DNA from: Actinomycetes bacterium
GTDB taxonomy: Bacteria; Actinomycetota; Acidimicrobiia; Acidimicrobiales; Palsa-688
DNA length: 14,153 bases
Direction: 5' to 3'
Assembly (NCBI GenBank): GCA_021846485.1
Contig: JAJZWW010000034.1
Span: 1-14,153, forward strand
Position numbers and translations under genes: made by a program. Shown piece by piece: positions 1 through 6,578 of this stretch (position 1 is the stretch's first letter; every line of letters starts with the position of its first letter). The notes below the pieces were generated by a model. It worked only from the letters and a program-made list of their open reading frames with translations. It made no database searches and was not told where the DNA came from.

Positions 1-756
1 CACCTCTCCCCCGGTGGTCTGCGCCGGCAACGGCTCCGGCGCGTCGATCCCAGTCGCCGCCGGCGCCGGCCCGGGGCTCGCCGGCGCCGGACCGGGGCTC
101 GCCGGCGCTGGCGGCGCTGGCAGCGGCGAGCTGTCCGGGGTGAGCTGCAGGACGCCGGCGGCGAGCATCGTGGCATTGGGGACGCGCAGCACCCCGTCGT
201 CGGTGCGCAGCGTCACGTAGGCGAGGCTCAGGTCGAGCACCCAGGCGTCGAACAGCCCTCCGAGGGCCCCGGAGCGGACCCTGATGTGATCTCCGATGCG
301 GAAAGGTCGGGCCGACACGAGCACGATCCCGGCGAACACGTTGCCGAGGCTCGGCTGGGCGGCTATCCCGAGGATCACGCCGGCCAGACCGGCCCCCACG
401 AGGAGCTTGCCGACGCCTACGTCGAGGACCGCGAGCAGCGAGAAGGCGCAGATCAGGTAGCCCACCCCGGAGGTGAGGATCCGGGCGGCGACGCCGGCCG
501 ACGGCACCGAGCGGAACGGGGTGGCCCGGCCGACCCCGACCGAGATGCGGGTCGTCGCGATCACCCCGAACACGAGGATGGCGACGGCGCTGCCGGCGGC
601 GACCAGCGACTCGCGCAGGGACGCGTGCGGGGAGATGCTGCCGTAGCTGGAGCCACCGACGAGGGCTGCCAAGGCAACCACCCCGGAGGCGATCCCGACG
701 CTCCACTCGTGGCCCCGGCCGACCACGACCTCCCGCACGAGCGGGCCGAGTCTCAC
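1..756 (-). CDS. MscS-family mechanosensitive ion channel (3' end outside window)
   Basis: Membrane channel of the small-conductance mechanosensitive (MscS) type, which opens under membrane tension and releases solutes during hypo-osmotic shock. I translated 252 residues in one open frame to the window edge; no stop is reached. Hydrophobic segments lie near residues 16-34, 53-67 and 100-120. The MscS hallmark follows at about 126-164: a Gly/Ala-rich pore helix, then GIAAQPSLGNVFAG, then ARPFRIGDHIRV, which starts the beta domain. VPNATM at about 200-205 matches the conserved IPN/VPN stretch. From about 217 on the protein becomes Pro/Ala-rich with a short tandem repeat, unlike typical MscS. 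The GTG start at 756 lies 7 bases after the stop of the ABC permease, with GAGGGA just before it, so translation is probably coupled to the permease. No ATG lies upstream of the conserved part. The family call is firm; the ion preference and the C-terminus are unknown. Confidence 0.85.
   Translation of the reverse strand, partial: MRLGPLVREVVVGRGHEWSVGIASGVVALAALVGGSSYGSISPHASLRESLVAAGSAVAILVFGVIATTRISVGVGRATPFRSVPSAGVAARILTSGVGYLICAFSLLAVLDVGVGKLLVGAGLAGVILGIAAQPSLGNVFAGIVLVSARPFRIGDHIRVRSGALGGLFDAWVLDLSLAYVTLRTDDGVLRVPNATMLAAGVLQLTPDSSPLPAPPAPASPGPAPASPGPAPAATGIDAPEPLPAQTTGGEV
59..111. repeat. 21-bp tandem repeat in the mscS-like tail
   Basis: Two 21-base units (59-79 and 80-100) differ at one position, and a partial third copy runs to about 111. 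Because 21 is a multiple of three, each unit adds seven residues (SPGPAPA-like) to the Pro/Ala-rich tail of the channel and keeps the frame. It looks like a slippage-prone low-complexity linker rather than a mobile or regulatory repeat. Confidence 0.7.
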
Positions 757-763
757 GGGTCCC

Positions 764-1594
764 TCACGCGTTGCGGGATCGCAGCACGAGATAGCCGGCG
801 ACGAGCACGGCGGCGACGAACGCGCAGAAGATCCCGAAGCCGGCCCACGGGCCGAGCACGTCGGAGCCGTGCCGGCCGATCTGGGTGTAGATCTGCTGGC
901 CGGCCTGGGTGGGCCACCACTTGTCGACCTGCTTCAGCCACGAGACCGGGATCGCCCCGAAGATCAGCGGGAAGACGAAGAGCAGCCCGACGATCACCGC
1001 CATCGCCGCGGCGGTGGAGCGGACGAGGAAGCCCAGGCCGGTGGACAGCAGGCCCACTGCGGTCAGGTACAGCCCGGCGCCCACCACCGAGCGCAGCACG
1101 CCGCCCTGGCCCAGAGCCGCGTGCGGGACGCCGCTGCCGAACATCGCCTGGCCCGCTAGGAAAGCCCCGAAGGAGATCGCCTCTCCGGAGACGAGGACGA
1201 CCGCGGTGAGCACGACCGCCTTGGCGACGAGGAACCGGCCCCGCCGGGGAACCGCGGCCAGCGAGGTCCGGATCATCCCGGAGCCGTACTCGCCGGTGAC
1301 CACCGTCGCCCCGAGCACCGCTACCGCCCACTGGACGAAGAACAGCGAGATCGAGCTGACCTGCACCGGCTTCCAGCCGCCCGGAGCGATGTGCCCCTGG
1401 CGGTAGGCGTGGGCCGCGGCGGCGGAGATCCCCACCCCGCCCCCCACCCCGAGCAGCACCGCTATCGCGAGGGTGACCCACGTGGAGCGCAGGGTGAGCA
1501 TCTTGGTCCACTCGGAGCGCAGCACTTGGGCGAACCCGGCGGGGCGCGCCGGGCGGACCTCGCCGCGGACCGGTGCCGACGCCACGGCCGTCAC
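764..1594 (-). CDS. ABC-2 type transporter permease
   Basis: Integral membrane subunit (276 aa) of an ABC-2 type exporter, working with the ATPase encoded just upstream. After a cytoplasmic N-terminus that includes the typical LRSEWTKMLTLRSTW stretch (25-39), six hydrophobic segments can be seen at roughly 37-58, 82-100, 121-147, 166-190, 197-216 and 248-271. The TGEYGSGMIRTSL motif at 100-112, after the second segment, is characteristic of ABC-2 permeases paired with BcrA/DrrA-like ATPases in actinomycetes. The GTG start at 1594 overlaps the ATPase stop as GTGA, so the two subunits are probably made in a fixed ratio. No accessory domain is seen. The substrate cannot be read from the sequence; relatives export antibiotics, lipids or other amphiphiles. 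Confidence 0.85.
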   Translation of the reverse strand: MTAVASAPVRGEVRPARPAGFAQVLRSEWTKMLTLRSTWVTLAIAVLLGVGGGVGISAAAAHAYRQGHIAPGGWKPVQVSSISLFFVQWAVAVLGATVVTGEYGSGMIRTSLAAVPRRGRFLVAKAVVLTAVVLVSGEAISFGAFLAGQAMFGSGVPHAALGQGGVLRSVVGAGLYLTAVGLLSTGLGFLVRSTAAAMAVIVGLLFVFPLIFGAIPVSWLKQVDKWWPTQAGQQIYTQIGRHGSDVLGPWAGFGIFCAFVAAVLVAGYLVLRSRNA

Positions 1595-2598
1595 GGCCGC
1601 ACCTCCGGTCCCGCGGGCGGCGCCGCTGTCGGAGTGGGAGCACCCCAGCCGGCGGCCGCCACGCCCAGTGGGACATCGGCCAGCAAGCCGGCGGCGAACT
1701 CGACGTCACCGCGCGTGAGCTCCATGAACGCCTCCTCCAGCGACACCCGCTGCGGGGTGAGCTCCTCGAGTACGATCCCCCCGGCCAGGGCGGCCTCGCC
1801 CACCACCGCGGCCTCCACCCCGCCGACGAGGAGCCCACCGCTGCTGCCGGCCTGCACGTTGGCGCCGATCGCCACCAGCCGACCGGCGAGGGCGGCGTCG
1901 TCGCGGCTGCGCACCAGTACTGTCGAAGCGGAGCCGCCTCGAACCACCTCGTCGATGGACGCGTCGGCGACTAGCTTGCCGCGGCCGATGACGAGCAGGT
2001 GGTCTGCGGTGAGGGCCATCTCGCTCATCAGGTGGCTGGAGACGAGCACCGTGCGGCCCTCCGACGCCAGTCCCTTCATCAGCTGGCGGATCCACTGGAT
2101 GCCCTCGGGGTCGAGCCCGTTGACCGGCTCGTCGAAGAGCAGCGTGTGGGGATCCCCGAGGAGGGCAGCGGCCACGCCGAGGCGCTGGCTCATCCCCAGC
2201 GAGAACGTCCCCAGCCGTCGGCGGGCCACCTGCTCCAGGCCGACGAGGCGGAGCACCTCCGACACCCGGCGCCGGGGGATCCCGTTGCTCGCGGCGAGCA
2301 CCTCGAGGTGGGAGCGGGCGGTGCGCCCGCCTTGGACCGCCTTGGCGTCGATCAGCGCTCCGACCTCCCTCAGGGGGGCGGCCAGGTCCCGGTAGGGACG
2401 ACCGTCGATGGTCACCTTCCCCGAGGTCGGGTCGTCCAGACCGAGGATCATGCGCATGGTCGTCGTCTTGCCGGCGCCGTTGGGGCCGAGGAAGCCGGTG
2501 ACCCTTCCCGGAGCGACGGTGAAGGACAAGTCGTCGACGGCACGGGTCGAGCCATAAGTCTTGGTGAGGTGCTCGGCGACGATCAACGCCTCTCCCAT
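1591..2598 (-). CDS. ABC transporter ATP-binding protein (BcrA/DrrA-like)
   Basis: Nucleotide-binding subunit (335 aa) that powers export through the adjacent permease. With the ATG at 2598, the ABC domain begins at once (ALIVAEHLTKTYG). Walker A is GPNGAGKTT at 38-46, the signature is FSLGMSQRL at 132-140 (a variant of LSGGQ common in this subfamily), Walker B is LLFDEP at 153-158, the D-loop is GLD at 161-163, and the switch His is H189. The stretch ALIDAKAVQGGRTARSHL at 81-98 is typical of actinobacterial exporters of the daunorubicin/bacitracin-resistance type. Residues 225-335 form the variable C-terminal extension and end Pro/Ala-rich. The frame stays open upstream to about 2676, but those residues are not ABC-like. 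The best upstream GGGAGG is 16 bases from this ATG, rather far, so the start is moderately certain. Confidence 0.88.
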   Translation of the reverse strand: MGEALIVAEHLTKTYGSTRAVDDLSFTVAPGRVTGFLGPNGAGKTTTMRMILGLDDPTSGKVTIDGRPYRDLAAPLREVGALIDAKAVQGGRTARSHLEVLAASNGIPRRRVSEVLRLVGLEQVARRRLGTFSLGMSQRLGVAAALLGDPHTLLFDEPVNGLDPEGIQWIRQLMKGLASEGRTVLVSSHLMSEMALTADHLLVIGRGKLVADASIDEVVRGGSASTVLVRSRDDAALAGRLVAIGANVQAGSSGGLLVGGVEAAVVGEAALAGGIVLEELTPQRVSLEEAFMELTRGDVEFAAGLLADVPLGVAAAGWGAPTPTAAPPAGPEVRP

Positions 2599-3351
2599 GG
2601 GCTCGGGCGACCCGCCTCCCTCGCCGGGGACGGGCACTGGGGCAGGACGGGCACGACCGTGTGACGACACGAGCACGCAGCCTGCCGCGACGATCCGGGT
2701 CGACCAACCCTACCCTGGCACGGGCCGGCACGTCGGCGCGGGGGCCTGGAGGGCGGCGGCATGATCCGACCGGTGGTCTCGGACATGCTCCGATGCTCGC
2801 ACCTCGACGCGACTGCGGCCATCGGGGATCTCCCTGAAGTTACCCCTGAGGAGCTGCTGAGCCGGGGGGCCGGGGTCGGCGGGGGCGGAGGCGGAGACCC
2901 CGGGGGGTGCAACCGGTGGGCGAGGCACCTGCGGGCGGGCGGAGCTGGCCGGAAGTGGAAGCCCGAGACCGGGTGGAGCGAGCCGAACTGGGTGCATCGG
3001 GCCGAACTGGGTGCGTTCGGTGCCCGATACGGGGCTCGAGAGCACCCACTTCGGCTCTACGCACCCGGCTCCCGCGCCCGATCTGCCAACTTCCCACGGT
3101 CAGCGGACGCCAATGCGCCCACAGTCTTGGCGTCGAGCCCCGCGCGCCACCAGTCCGCTCGACCGACAACCGACGATCAGCCAGAGGGCCCACAGGGGCG
3201 CCACAGGCGTGCAACAGACCGACGAGCACTGCCCGCCGGCCCGCCCCCGGCACGCGCAGGTCCAGGAGACGGACCGGGCGGAGCCGGGTCGTCGACCGCG
3301 AAGGGGTGCGTGGCGGGCCATCGCGGGTCAGTCCAGACCGGGCCTCCCGGC
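2599..3351. other. Gene-poor intergenic region
   Basis: About 750 bases between the end of the suc operon and the start of the ABC exporter operon, both on the minus strand. No frame gives a recognisable protein. The long open frames crossing it come from high GC and have no family motif or consistent third-position bias. It should contain the exporter promoter; on the minus strand a weak TAGGGT lies near 2708-2713, with no convincing -35. A good Shine-Dalgarno (GGAGGG, 2748-2753) precedes an ATG at 2761 on the plus strand, but that frame gives only about 40 plausible codons. The most structured part is the repeat at 2963-3071. I found no tRNA or strong terminator. Confidence 0.6.
2963..3071. 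repeat. Degenerate 19-bp repeats in inverted arrangement
   Basis: Plus-strand units of the form (G)AGCCGAACTGGGTGC lie at 2980-2995 and 2999-3014, 19 bases apart, with a poorer copy from 2963. After a gap of 27 bases the complement appears at 3042-3057 (GCACCCACTTCGGCTC, one mismatch to the reverse complement of the first unit). A shortened second complement starts at 3061, again 19 bases on. The block can fold into a long imperfect hairpin. It may be a palindromic intergenic repeat, a protein-binding array or part of the 3' end of the suc transcript. Confidence 0.6.
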
Positions 3352-3892
3352 TCAGGCCAGCCTCTTCTCACCCCAGAAGCTGGCATAGGCGTTGGCGTTG
3401 TAGTTGCCGACGCTGCGGTACCCGGCACTCTCGTAGAGGCATTTCGCACCGGGCTGCGCGGGACCTGTGTCGAGGCGGGTGACCGTCAGGCCCAGCTGTT
3501 GCACGGCGTGGCGCTCGAGCGCGCCGAGCAGCCGCCGGCCGATCCCCCGTCCTCGCCAGGCCGGGACCACGTACATCCGCTTGACCTCACCGATCCCCGG
3601 GCCGATGGTCCGCAGCCCGCCCCCGGCCACCACCTCCTCGCCGATCCGACCGACCAGGTAGATGCCTCCGGGAGGGGCGAGCTCTCTGCGGTCCAGGGCC
3701 ACCCCCAGGTGCAGCCCGCCGCCGGCCCCCCCCGGCCGCCCTCGGGACGCCGCCGGCCGCCCCGACCCCGCAACCACCGATGCCGTAGAGGACGACCATC
3801 TCGGCTTCCATGGCGTCGAGCAGCTCCGCCGCCGGCGGCGCACCCGGGTCGCCGGGCGAGAAGCGGACCGCGCCGCCCGGCGGCAGGGTCAA
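3352..3892 (-). pseudogene. GNAT-family N-acetyltransferase, interrupted by a frameshift
   Basis: Acetyl-CoA dependent acetyltransferase of the GNAT superfamily, substrate unknown. The gene reads in two frames. From a TTG at 3892, overlapping the sucD stop as TTGA, the frame gives VRFSPGDPG...LLDAMEAEMVVLYG, a typical start of this subfamily. The rest, LAPPGGIYLVGR...GEVKRMYVVPAWRGRGIGRRLL...LYESAGYRSVG, continues in another frame to the stop at 3352. The switch falls at eight C (3726-3733). Removing one C restores a single 179-aa protein of normal family length, with the acetyl-CoA loop RGRGIG at 113-118. As given, the catalytic part could only be made alone from an internal start, for example at 3843. 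It is last in the suc operon. A basecalling error, phase variation or real decay are all possible. Confidence 0.75.
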
Positions 3893-4773
3893 CGGGCCTG
3901 GAGGATCTCGGCCATCTTGCGCCCGGCCTCGGTCGGGTTGTCGACGACGTGGACGCCGGCGACCGCAAGGGCCTCCATCTTGGCCTTGGCGGTCCCCTTG
4001 GAGCCGGAGACGATCGCGCCGGCATGGCCCATCTTCTTGCCCGGCGGAGCGGTGACCCCGGCGATGTAAGCGACGACCGGCTTGGTGACCTCCTTGGCGA
4101 TGAGCTCCGCCGCCCGCTCCTCCTCGACCCCGCCGATCTCGCCGAACAACGAGATCGCCCCGGTCTCGGGGTCCGCCTCGAATGCCCTCAGGCAGTCGAC
4201 GAAGTTCGTCCCCGGCACGGGGTCTCCCCCGATCCCGACGCAGGTGGTGACCCCGATGCCGAGCTGCTTCAACTCGTAGAGCGCCTGGTAGGTGAGCGTC
4301 CCCGAACGGCTGACGATCCCTACCGGTCCCCCCGGCAGGGCGATCTCGCCGGCGGTGATGCCGATGTTGGTCTTGCCCGGGCTGATGATGCCCGGGCAGT
4401 TCGGGCCGAGGAGCCGGGTGCCGGGGTGCTCGGCGCGCAGCGTGGCGAACACCCGGGCCTCGTCGTGGGCGGGGATCCCCTCGGTGATGCACACCACCAG
4501 CGGGATGCCCGCCCGGGCCGCCTCCAGGATCGCGTCGGCCGCGAAGCGGGGCGGGACCGACACGAAGCTGGCGTCCGCTCCGGTGGCCCCGACCGCCTCG
4601 GCGACCGTGTCGAACACCGGGATGCCCTCGACGTCCTGGCCTCCCTTGCCGGGGGTGACCCCGGCGACGACCCGAGTCCCGTAGGCCCGGTTGCGCAGGC
4701 CGTGGAAGCGGCCCTGCCCCCCGGTGAGGCCCTGCACGACCACCTTGGTCGTCTCGTCCACGAAGATGCTCAT
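3889..4773 (-). CDS. sucD: Succinyl-CoA ligase (ADP/GDP-forming), alpha subunit
   Basis: Alpha subunit (294 aa, normal length) of the TCA-cycle enzyme that converts succinyl-CoA, phosphate and NDP to succinate, CoA and NTP. The CoA-binding domain starts with VVVQGLTGGQGRFHG (11-25). Next come LLGPNCPGI (121-129) and GPVGIVSRSGTLTYQ (149-163). The histidine phosphorylated during catalysis is H250 in KKMGHAGAI. The ATG at 4773 overlaps the sucC stop as ATGA and is preceded by GGAGGG with 8 bases of spacing, so this start is well supported although the frame is open much further upstream. The C-terminus ends in the usual NPTEAGRKMAEIL. The stop overlaps the probable TTG start of the acetyltransferase gene. 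Confidence 0.97.
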   Translation of the reverse strand: MSIFVDETTKVVVQGLTGGQGRFHGLRNRAYGTRVVAGVTPGKGGQDVEGIPVFDTVAEAVGATGADASFVSVPPRFAADAILEAARAGIPLVVCITEGIPAHDEARVFATLRAEHPGTRLLGPNCPGIISPGKTNIGITAGEIALPGGPVGIVSRSGTLTYQALYELKQLGIGVTTCVGIGGDPVPGTNFVDCLRAFEADPETGAISLFGEIGGVEEERAAELIAKEVTKPVVAYIAGVTAPPGKKMGHAGAIVSGSKGTAKAKMEALAVAGVHVVDNPTEAGRKMAEILQAR

Positions 4774-5939
4774 CGGGCGCTCCCTCCGGTAGCTGGCGAG
4801 GTTCCGGCGAGCGCGACGGCCGTGCGGGCGGCGTCGAGCATGGTCGGGCGGGAGATCAGAGCGTCGGACTCGACGCCTCTCAGCATCTCCCGGCCCTCCT
4901 CGGCGTTGGTGCCGTCGAGGCGGATCACGATCGGGGCGGCGATGTCCACCCGCTCCAGGGCGGTGACGATGCCCTTGGCGACCTCCTCGCCGCGGGTTAT
5001 GCCACCGAAGATGTTGATGAATATCGCCTTCACCTTCGGGTCGGAGTTGATGACCTCCAGGGCGTTGGCCATCACCTCGGCGTTGGCACCGCCGCCGATG
5101 TCCAAGAAGTTGGCGGGTGAGCCGCCGACCTGGTTGACCACGTCGCAGGTGCTCATCGCCAGGCCGGCGCCGTTGGCGATGATGCCGACCACCCCGTCGA
5201 GGCCCACGTACTGGAGGCCCTTGCTGCGAGCGAGGCGCTCCCGCTCGTCTAGCTCGTCGATGTCGCGGAACCCGTCCCATTCGGGGTGGCGGAAGGCGGC
5301 GTTGTCGTCGAGGGTGACCTTGGCGTCGAGAGCGTGGACCCGACCGTCGGCGGTGAGCACCAGCGGGTTGATCTCGACCAGGTCGGCGTCTCCCTCGTCG
5401 TAGCAGCGGAACAGCCTCTGCAAGATGTCGACCGCTCCGGCCCGGGCCGCCTCGGGGAGACCGCCCTGCTCGACCAGCGAAGTGGCCTGCTGCTCGCTGA
5501 ACCCGGCGGCGGGGTCGATGTGCAGCCGGGCGATCGCGCTGGGGTCCTCGGCGGCGACGGTCTCGATCTCCACCCCGCCCCGGGAGGAGACCATCGCCAG
5601 GTGGGCCCGAGCGCCGCGGTCGAGGGTGAAGCTCGCGTAGTACTCCTCGGCGATGTCGGTGGCGTGCTCGACCCACAGTCGCCGTACGACGTGGCCCTTG
5701 ATGTCCAGCCCGAGGATCGCGCCGGCGTGGAGCGCCACCTCGCCGGCGTCGCGAGCGAGCTTCACGCCGCCGGCCTTGCCCCGCCCCCCGACCTGGACCT
5801 GGGCCTTCACGACCACGGGGTAGCCGGCGGCGCCGGCGGCGGCCACCGCCTCCTCGACGCTGTCAGCCACCCCCCCGGCGGGGACGGGGATGCCGAAGCG
5901 GGCGAAGTACTGCTTGCCCTGGTATTCGAACAGGTCCAA
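4770..5939 (-). CDS. sucC: Succinyl-CoA ligase (ADP-forming), beta subunit
   Basis: Beta subunit (389 aa, normal length) of succinyl-CoA synthetase; it carries the ATP-grasp nucleotide site and pairs with SucD. The N-terminus MDLFEYQGKQYFARFGIPVP is the classic SucC start. The nucleotide-binding stretch VKAQVQVGGRGKAGGVKL lies at 44-61, the Mg-binding EINPLV at 189-194, NGAGLAM at 256-262, NFLDIGGGA at 277-285 and the succinate-side loop FINIFGGITRG at 307-317. The start is TTG at 5939, preceded by GGAGG with about 5 bases of spacing; no ATG or GTG fits the conserved N-terminus. Forty-one bases separate it from the cobalamin-binding gene upstream, including a pyrimidine-rich stretch on the coding strand. 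The 4-base overlap with sucD suggests coupled translation for equal subunit amounts. Confidence 0.97.
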   Translation of the reverse strand: MDLFEYQGKQYFARFGIPVPAGGVADSVEEAVAAAGAAGYPVVVKAQVQVGGRGKAGGVKLARDAGEVALHAGAILGLDIKGHVVRRLWVEHATDIAEEYYASFTLDRGARAHLAMVSSRGGVEIETVAAEDPSAIARLHIDPAAGFSEQQATSLVEQGGLPEAARAGAVDILQRLFRCYDEGDADLVEINPLVLTADGRVHALDAKVTLDDNAAFRHPEWDGFRDIDELDERERLARSKGLQYVGLDGVVGIIANGAGLAMSTCDVVNQVGGSPANFLDIGGGANAEVMANALEVINSDPKVKAIFINIFGGITRGEEVAKGIVTALERVDIAAPIVIRLDGTNAEEGREMLRGVESDALISRPTMLDAARTAVALAGTSPATGGSAR

Positions 5940-5980
5940 CGCTGCCTCCTGGTTGAAAGGGGGGAAAGGGGGGCCGAGGA

Positions 5981-6397
5981 TCAGCTCGCCCCCGCGGTCT
6001 CCTGGGCATCGAGGGCGGCCTCGAGCCACCCGGTGATGGTCGCGAGCGGGGTGCCGGGGGTGAACACCTCGGCGATGCCGGCCCGCTTCAGCTCGGCGAT
6101 GTCCGCGTCGGGGATGATCCCGCCGCCGAAGACGAGCACGTCGCCGGCGTCGTTGCTGCGCAGCAGCTCGACGACCCGGGGCATGAGCGTCAGGTGGGCC
6201 CCCGAGAGGACCGACATGCCCACGGCGTCGGCGTCCTCGTCGAGGACCGTCCCGACGATCTGCTCGGGGGTCTGGTGCAAGCCGGTGTAAACCACCTCGA
6301 ACCCCGCCTCCCGCAGCGCCCGGGTGATGACTCTCGCCCCCCGGTCGTGGCCGTCCAGGCCCGGTTTGGCCATGACCACCCGGTAGTGACGCTGCAT
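5981..6397 (-). CDS. Cobalamin-binding subunit/domain of methylmalonyl-CoA mutase
   Basis: Stand-alone B12-binding protein (138 aa), equivalent to the C-terminal cobalamin domain of methylmalonyl-CoA mutase or to the small subunit of two-part acyl-CoA mutases. The motif DxHxxG is present as D15-G-H17-D-R-G20 within KPGLDGHDRGARV; H17 should be the lower axial ligand of cobalt. The other contact loops are also there: SVLSGAH at 62-68 and VFGGGIIPDADI at 89-100. The start at ATG 6397 fits the family, where a short strand precedes VVxAKPGLDGHDRG; an internal ATG at 6373 would remove that strand. The large catalytic subunit is not nearby. The place before sucCD fits, since the mutase makes succinyl-CoA. 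Isobutyryl-CoA or ethylmalonyl-CoA mutase partnerships cannot be excluded. Confidence 0.9.
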   Translation of the reverse strand: MQRHYRVVMAKPGLDGHDRGARVITRALREAGFEVVYTGLHQTPEQIVGTVLDEDADAVGMSVLSGAHLTLMPRVVELLRSNDAGDVLVFGGGIIPDADIAELKRAGIAEVFTPGTPLATITGWLEAALDAQETAGAS

Positions 6398-6405
6398 CGG
6401 CTCCG

Positions 6406-6437
6406 ATGATACGCAGGGGCGAGCGCTCGGGGTCCAA
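6406..6437 (-). promoter_or_regulatory. Probable promoter of the B12-subunit/sucCD operon
   Basis: On the minus strand TATCAT (6411-6406) differs from the TATAAT consensus at one base. A TTGGAC (6437-6432) lies upstream with a 20-base spacer, longer than ideal. The -10 box ends 8 bases before the ATG at 6397, so transcription would begin within a few bases of the start codon. That implies a leaderless or nearly leaderless mRNA, which is common in actinomycetes. Confidence 0.4.
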
Positions 6438-6455
6438 GCCGAGCGGGGCGTTCTA

Positions 6456-6526
6456 CGCGTTGCCGAACGGGGACGGCCGCCTGGCACGCATTGCGTAGCA
6501 GAGCCGCCTGAACTCCCCGCAATGCG
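6456..6526. promoter_or_regulatory. Three phased palindromic sites, candidate AsnC/Lrp operator
   Basis: Sites CGCGTTGCC (6456-6464), CGCATTGCG (6487-6495) and CGCAATGCG (6518-6526) start exactly 31 bases apart, about three helical turns. The last two are perfect CGCA-N-TGCG palindromes and are also inverted repeats of each other; the first is a degraded copy. They lie in the divergent gap, directly upstream of the SDR operon and about 50-130 bases from the mutase-subunit start. A possible plus-strand -10 (TAAGGT, 6538-6543) follows the last site. Regularly phased weak palindromes suit Lrp/AsnC octamers, and such a regulator is encoded in the operon. Confidence 0.5.
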
Positions 6527-6578
6527 CAGCAACCTGCTAAGGTGGCTCGTAGAGGACGATAGGTGACCGGGGGTCCGA

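Noticed and set aside
2599..2676. N-terminal extension of the ABC ATPase to 2676
   Set aside because: These 26 residues are Pro/Gly-rich and precede the point where ABC ATPases normally begin; the ATG at 2598 opens directly into the domain.
3338..3350. Short hairpin CCGGG-CCT-CCCGG right after the acetyltransferase stop, possible terminator
   Set aside because: Only five base pairs, a three-base loop and no T-rich tract on the minus strand. In such GC-rich DNA this is expected by chance.
2599..3351. tRNA, riboswitch or other known RNA in the long intergenic region
   Set aside because: I looked for cloverleaf arms, a TTCGA-type T loop and common riboswitch cores and found none. The inverted repeat does not match a class I recognise.
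2761..5403. Very long plus-strand open frame (about 880 codons)
   Set aside because: Most of it is antisense to sucC, sucD and the acetyltransferase, with shadow composition (Arg/Pro/Gly/Asp-rich) and no family motif. It is open because of high GC.
5286..6290. Plus-strand open frame of about 334 codons opposite sucC and the B12 subunit
   Set aside because: Asp/Gly/Leu-rich antisense shadow. The opposite strand carries two unmistakable genes with ribosome sites.
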